Shown here: one piece after another, positions 5,104-5,476 of the stretch
Numbering within the stretch: the first letter of the stretch is position 1
Layout: every line of letters starts with the position of its first letter
Source of the DNA: UMGS1663 sp963621995
GTDB taxonomy: Bacteria; Bacillota; Clostridia; TANB77; CAG-508
Reading direction: 5' to 3'
Length of the DNA stretch: 5,476 bases
NCBI GenBank assembly: GCA_963621995.1
Contig: CAVFFZ010000041.1
Span: forward strand, 1-5,476
Notes under the pieces: generated by a model
Database searches by the model: none
Told to the model about the DNA's origin: nothing
Seen by the model: the letters and a program-made list of their open reading frames with translations, nothing else
Program-made: the position numbers and the translations under genes

Positions 5104-5131
5104 GTATAAAAAGGTAAAAGATGCATATAAT
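5102..5131 (+). promoter_or_regulatory. Promoter of the DUF378 gene
   Basis: TTGTAT (5102-5107), an 18-base spacer, and a perfect TATAAT (5126-5131). The -35 box overlaps the final T-run of the preceding palindromic terminator, the same end-to-start fusion seen before CorA. Confidence 0.6.
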
Positions 5132-5165
5132 ATGATTAAAATTATAAAAAAGGAAGGAAAGAGCT

Positions 5166-5357
5166 ATGAAAGTTATAGATACAATTGCACTTGTTTTAAT
5201 CATTATTGGTGCTATAAACTGGGGATTAGTAGGAATATTTAACTTCAATTTAGTAGAAGCAATATTTGGTGGATTATCTGTTATAACTAGGATAATTTAT
5301 ATTTTAGTTGGAATCTCAGGGTTATGGGGAATTAAATTAATATTTAATAAAGATTAG
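5166..5357 (+). CDS. DUF378 family small membrane protein
   Basis: A complete 63-residue protein of normal size for DUF378. It has two membrane helices (about 5-25 and 40-60). It carries the family signature 'IGAINWGLVGIF' (13-24), 'FNLVEAIFGG' (27-36) and, after an Arg at 42, 'IIYILVGISGLWGI' (43-56). The ATG at 5166 follows a purine-rich AAGGAAGGAAAGAG ribosome site. Function is unknown throughout the family. These proteins are widespread, small and often transcribed alone, as here, with a promoter at 5102-5131 and a strong terminator behind. The TAG stop (5355-5357) overlaps the stop of a possible convergent gene. Confidence 0.93.
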   Translation: MKVIDTIALVLIIIGAINWGLVGIFNFNLVEAIFGGLSVITRIIYILVGISGLWGIKLIFNKD

Positions 5358-5476
5358 AAATGAAAGTCGAAATGACTTTCGTTTTTTTTGTTAAAGTCTT
5401 TAAAATCCTTTTGTCCGTAATATTCCTTTACAAAAGTTAAAAAATTGTATATAATACCAAAGAAGAAATTATCAAA
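5354..5476 (-). CDS. Partial C-terminus of a convergent gene entering from the right edge
   Basis: The minus strand is open from the window edge for 40 codons to a TAA at 5354-5356. It reads 'FDNFFFGIIYNFLTFVKEYY', 'GQKDFKDFNKK', then 'NESHFDFHF'. The first 31 residues, with a GIIYNFLTFVKEYYGQKDF stretch, look coding: an aromatic helix running into a charged tail, with many codons beginning in G. The last nine residues are encoded by the DUF378 terminator hairpin, and the stop overlaps the DUF378 stop by two bases. The family is not recognisable from so little. The competing reading is chance: the frame is Phe-rich because the other strand is A-rich, and a good plus-strand promoter lies inside it. 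Confidence 0.4.
   Translation of the reverse strand, partial: FDNFFFGIIYNFLTFVKEYYGQKDFKDFNKKNESHFDFHF
5358..5389 (+). terminator. Strong intrinsic terminator after the DUF378 gene
   Basis: A 7-bp stem, GAAAGTC (5362-5368) with GACTTTC (5374-5380), a 5-base GAAAT loop, a T-G wobble and A-T pairs extending it, and a run of eight T (5382-5389). Confidence 0.95.
5427..5455 (+). promoter_or_regulatory. Promoter-like sequence near the right edge
   Basis: TTTACA (5427-5432), a 17-base spacer, and a perfect TATAAT (5450-5455), the same spacing as the HdeD and CorA promoters. Transcription would begin about 5462 and serve a plus-strand gene beyond the window. It conflicts with the minus-strand partial gene called over the same bases. 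Confidence 0.45.

Noticed and set aside
5360..5440. 26-codon plus-strand frame beginning MKVEMTF in the DUF378 terminator
   Set aside because: Its start lies in the terminator hairpin, there is no ribosome site, and it mirrors the minus-strand frame.
1..5476. Use of TGA as tryptophan (Mollicutes-type code)
   Set aside because: Tryptophan is TGG throughout, and the TGA at 2763-2765 ends a gene that would gain only one residue by readthrough.

Overview
This is a very AT-rich window (roughly a quarter G+C by eye). It has strong AAGGAGG-type ribosome binding sites, TTGACA/TATAAT-like promoters and hairpin-plus-T-run terminators, and it uses the standard code (tryptophan is TGG; TGA acts as a stop). 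Together with the gene families seen, this points to a low-GC Bacillota, most likely a Clostridia-type organism. I cannot name the species. No rRNA, tRNA, CRISPR array or complete insertion sequence is visible.

Left part (1-1770): an accessory region resembling the regulatory module of a Tn916-family conjugative element. On the minus strand a small sigma-like protein (185-628) overlaps a 64-residue helix-turn-helix protein (1-195). This is the order of orf7 and orf8 in Tn916, where further small genes, xis and int follow; here that would lie off the left edge. A divergent 66-residue XRE/Cro-type regulator (1524-1724) occupies a place comparable to the divergent orf9 regulator. The roughly 800 bases between them are mostly non-coding but hold two decayed coding remnants that converge on one shared hairpin: a plus-strand tail (1055-1180) and a minus-strand gene broken in a C5 run (1192-1393). 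The module is therefore probably old or degraded.

Middle part (1855-3197, minus strand): three consecutive genes of unknown function. A single-pass anchored protein (2763-3197) is followed by a frameshifted, start-less remnant (2481-2767) and then a three-helix membrane protein with a BamE/SmpA-like tail domain (1855-2409). This looks like a small envelope-protein cluster that has lost its middle member.

Right part (3395-5476): ordinary chromosomal membrane genes on the plus strand. They are an HdeD/DUF308 protein, a CorA-family divalent cation transporter and a DUF378 protein. Each has its own promoter and its own terminator. In two cases the T-run of one terminator runs straight into the -35 box of the next promoter, so the genes are packed tightly but transcribed separately. 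At the right edge the minus strand reads as the C-terminal 40 codons of a convergent gene whose stop overlaps the DUF378 stop. The same stretch also contains a good plus-strand promoter match, and the two readings compete.

I see no complete novel system. The points most worth a second look are the degraded Tn916-like regulatory module, the two frameshifted genes, the clustered TTTAGTAA sites around the XRE gene, and the anchored/membrane protein cluster.
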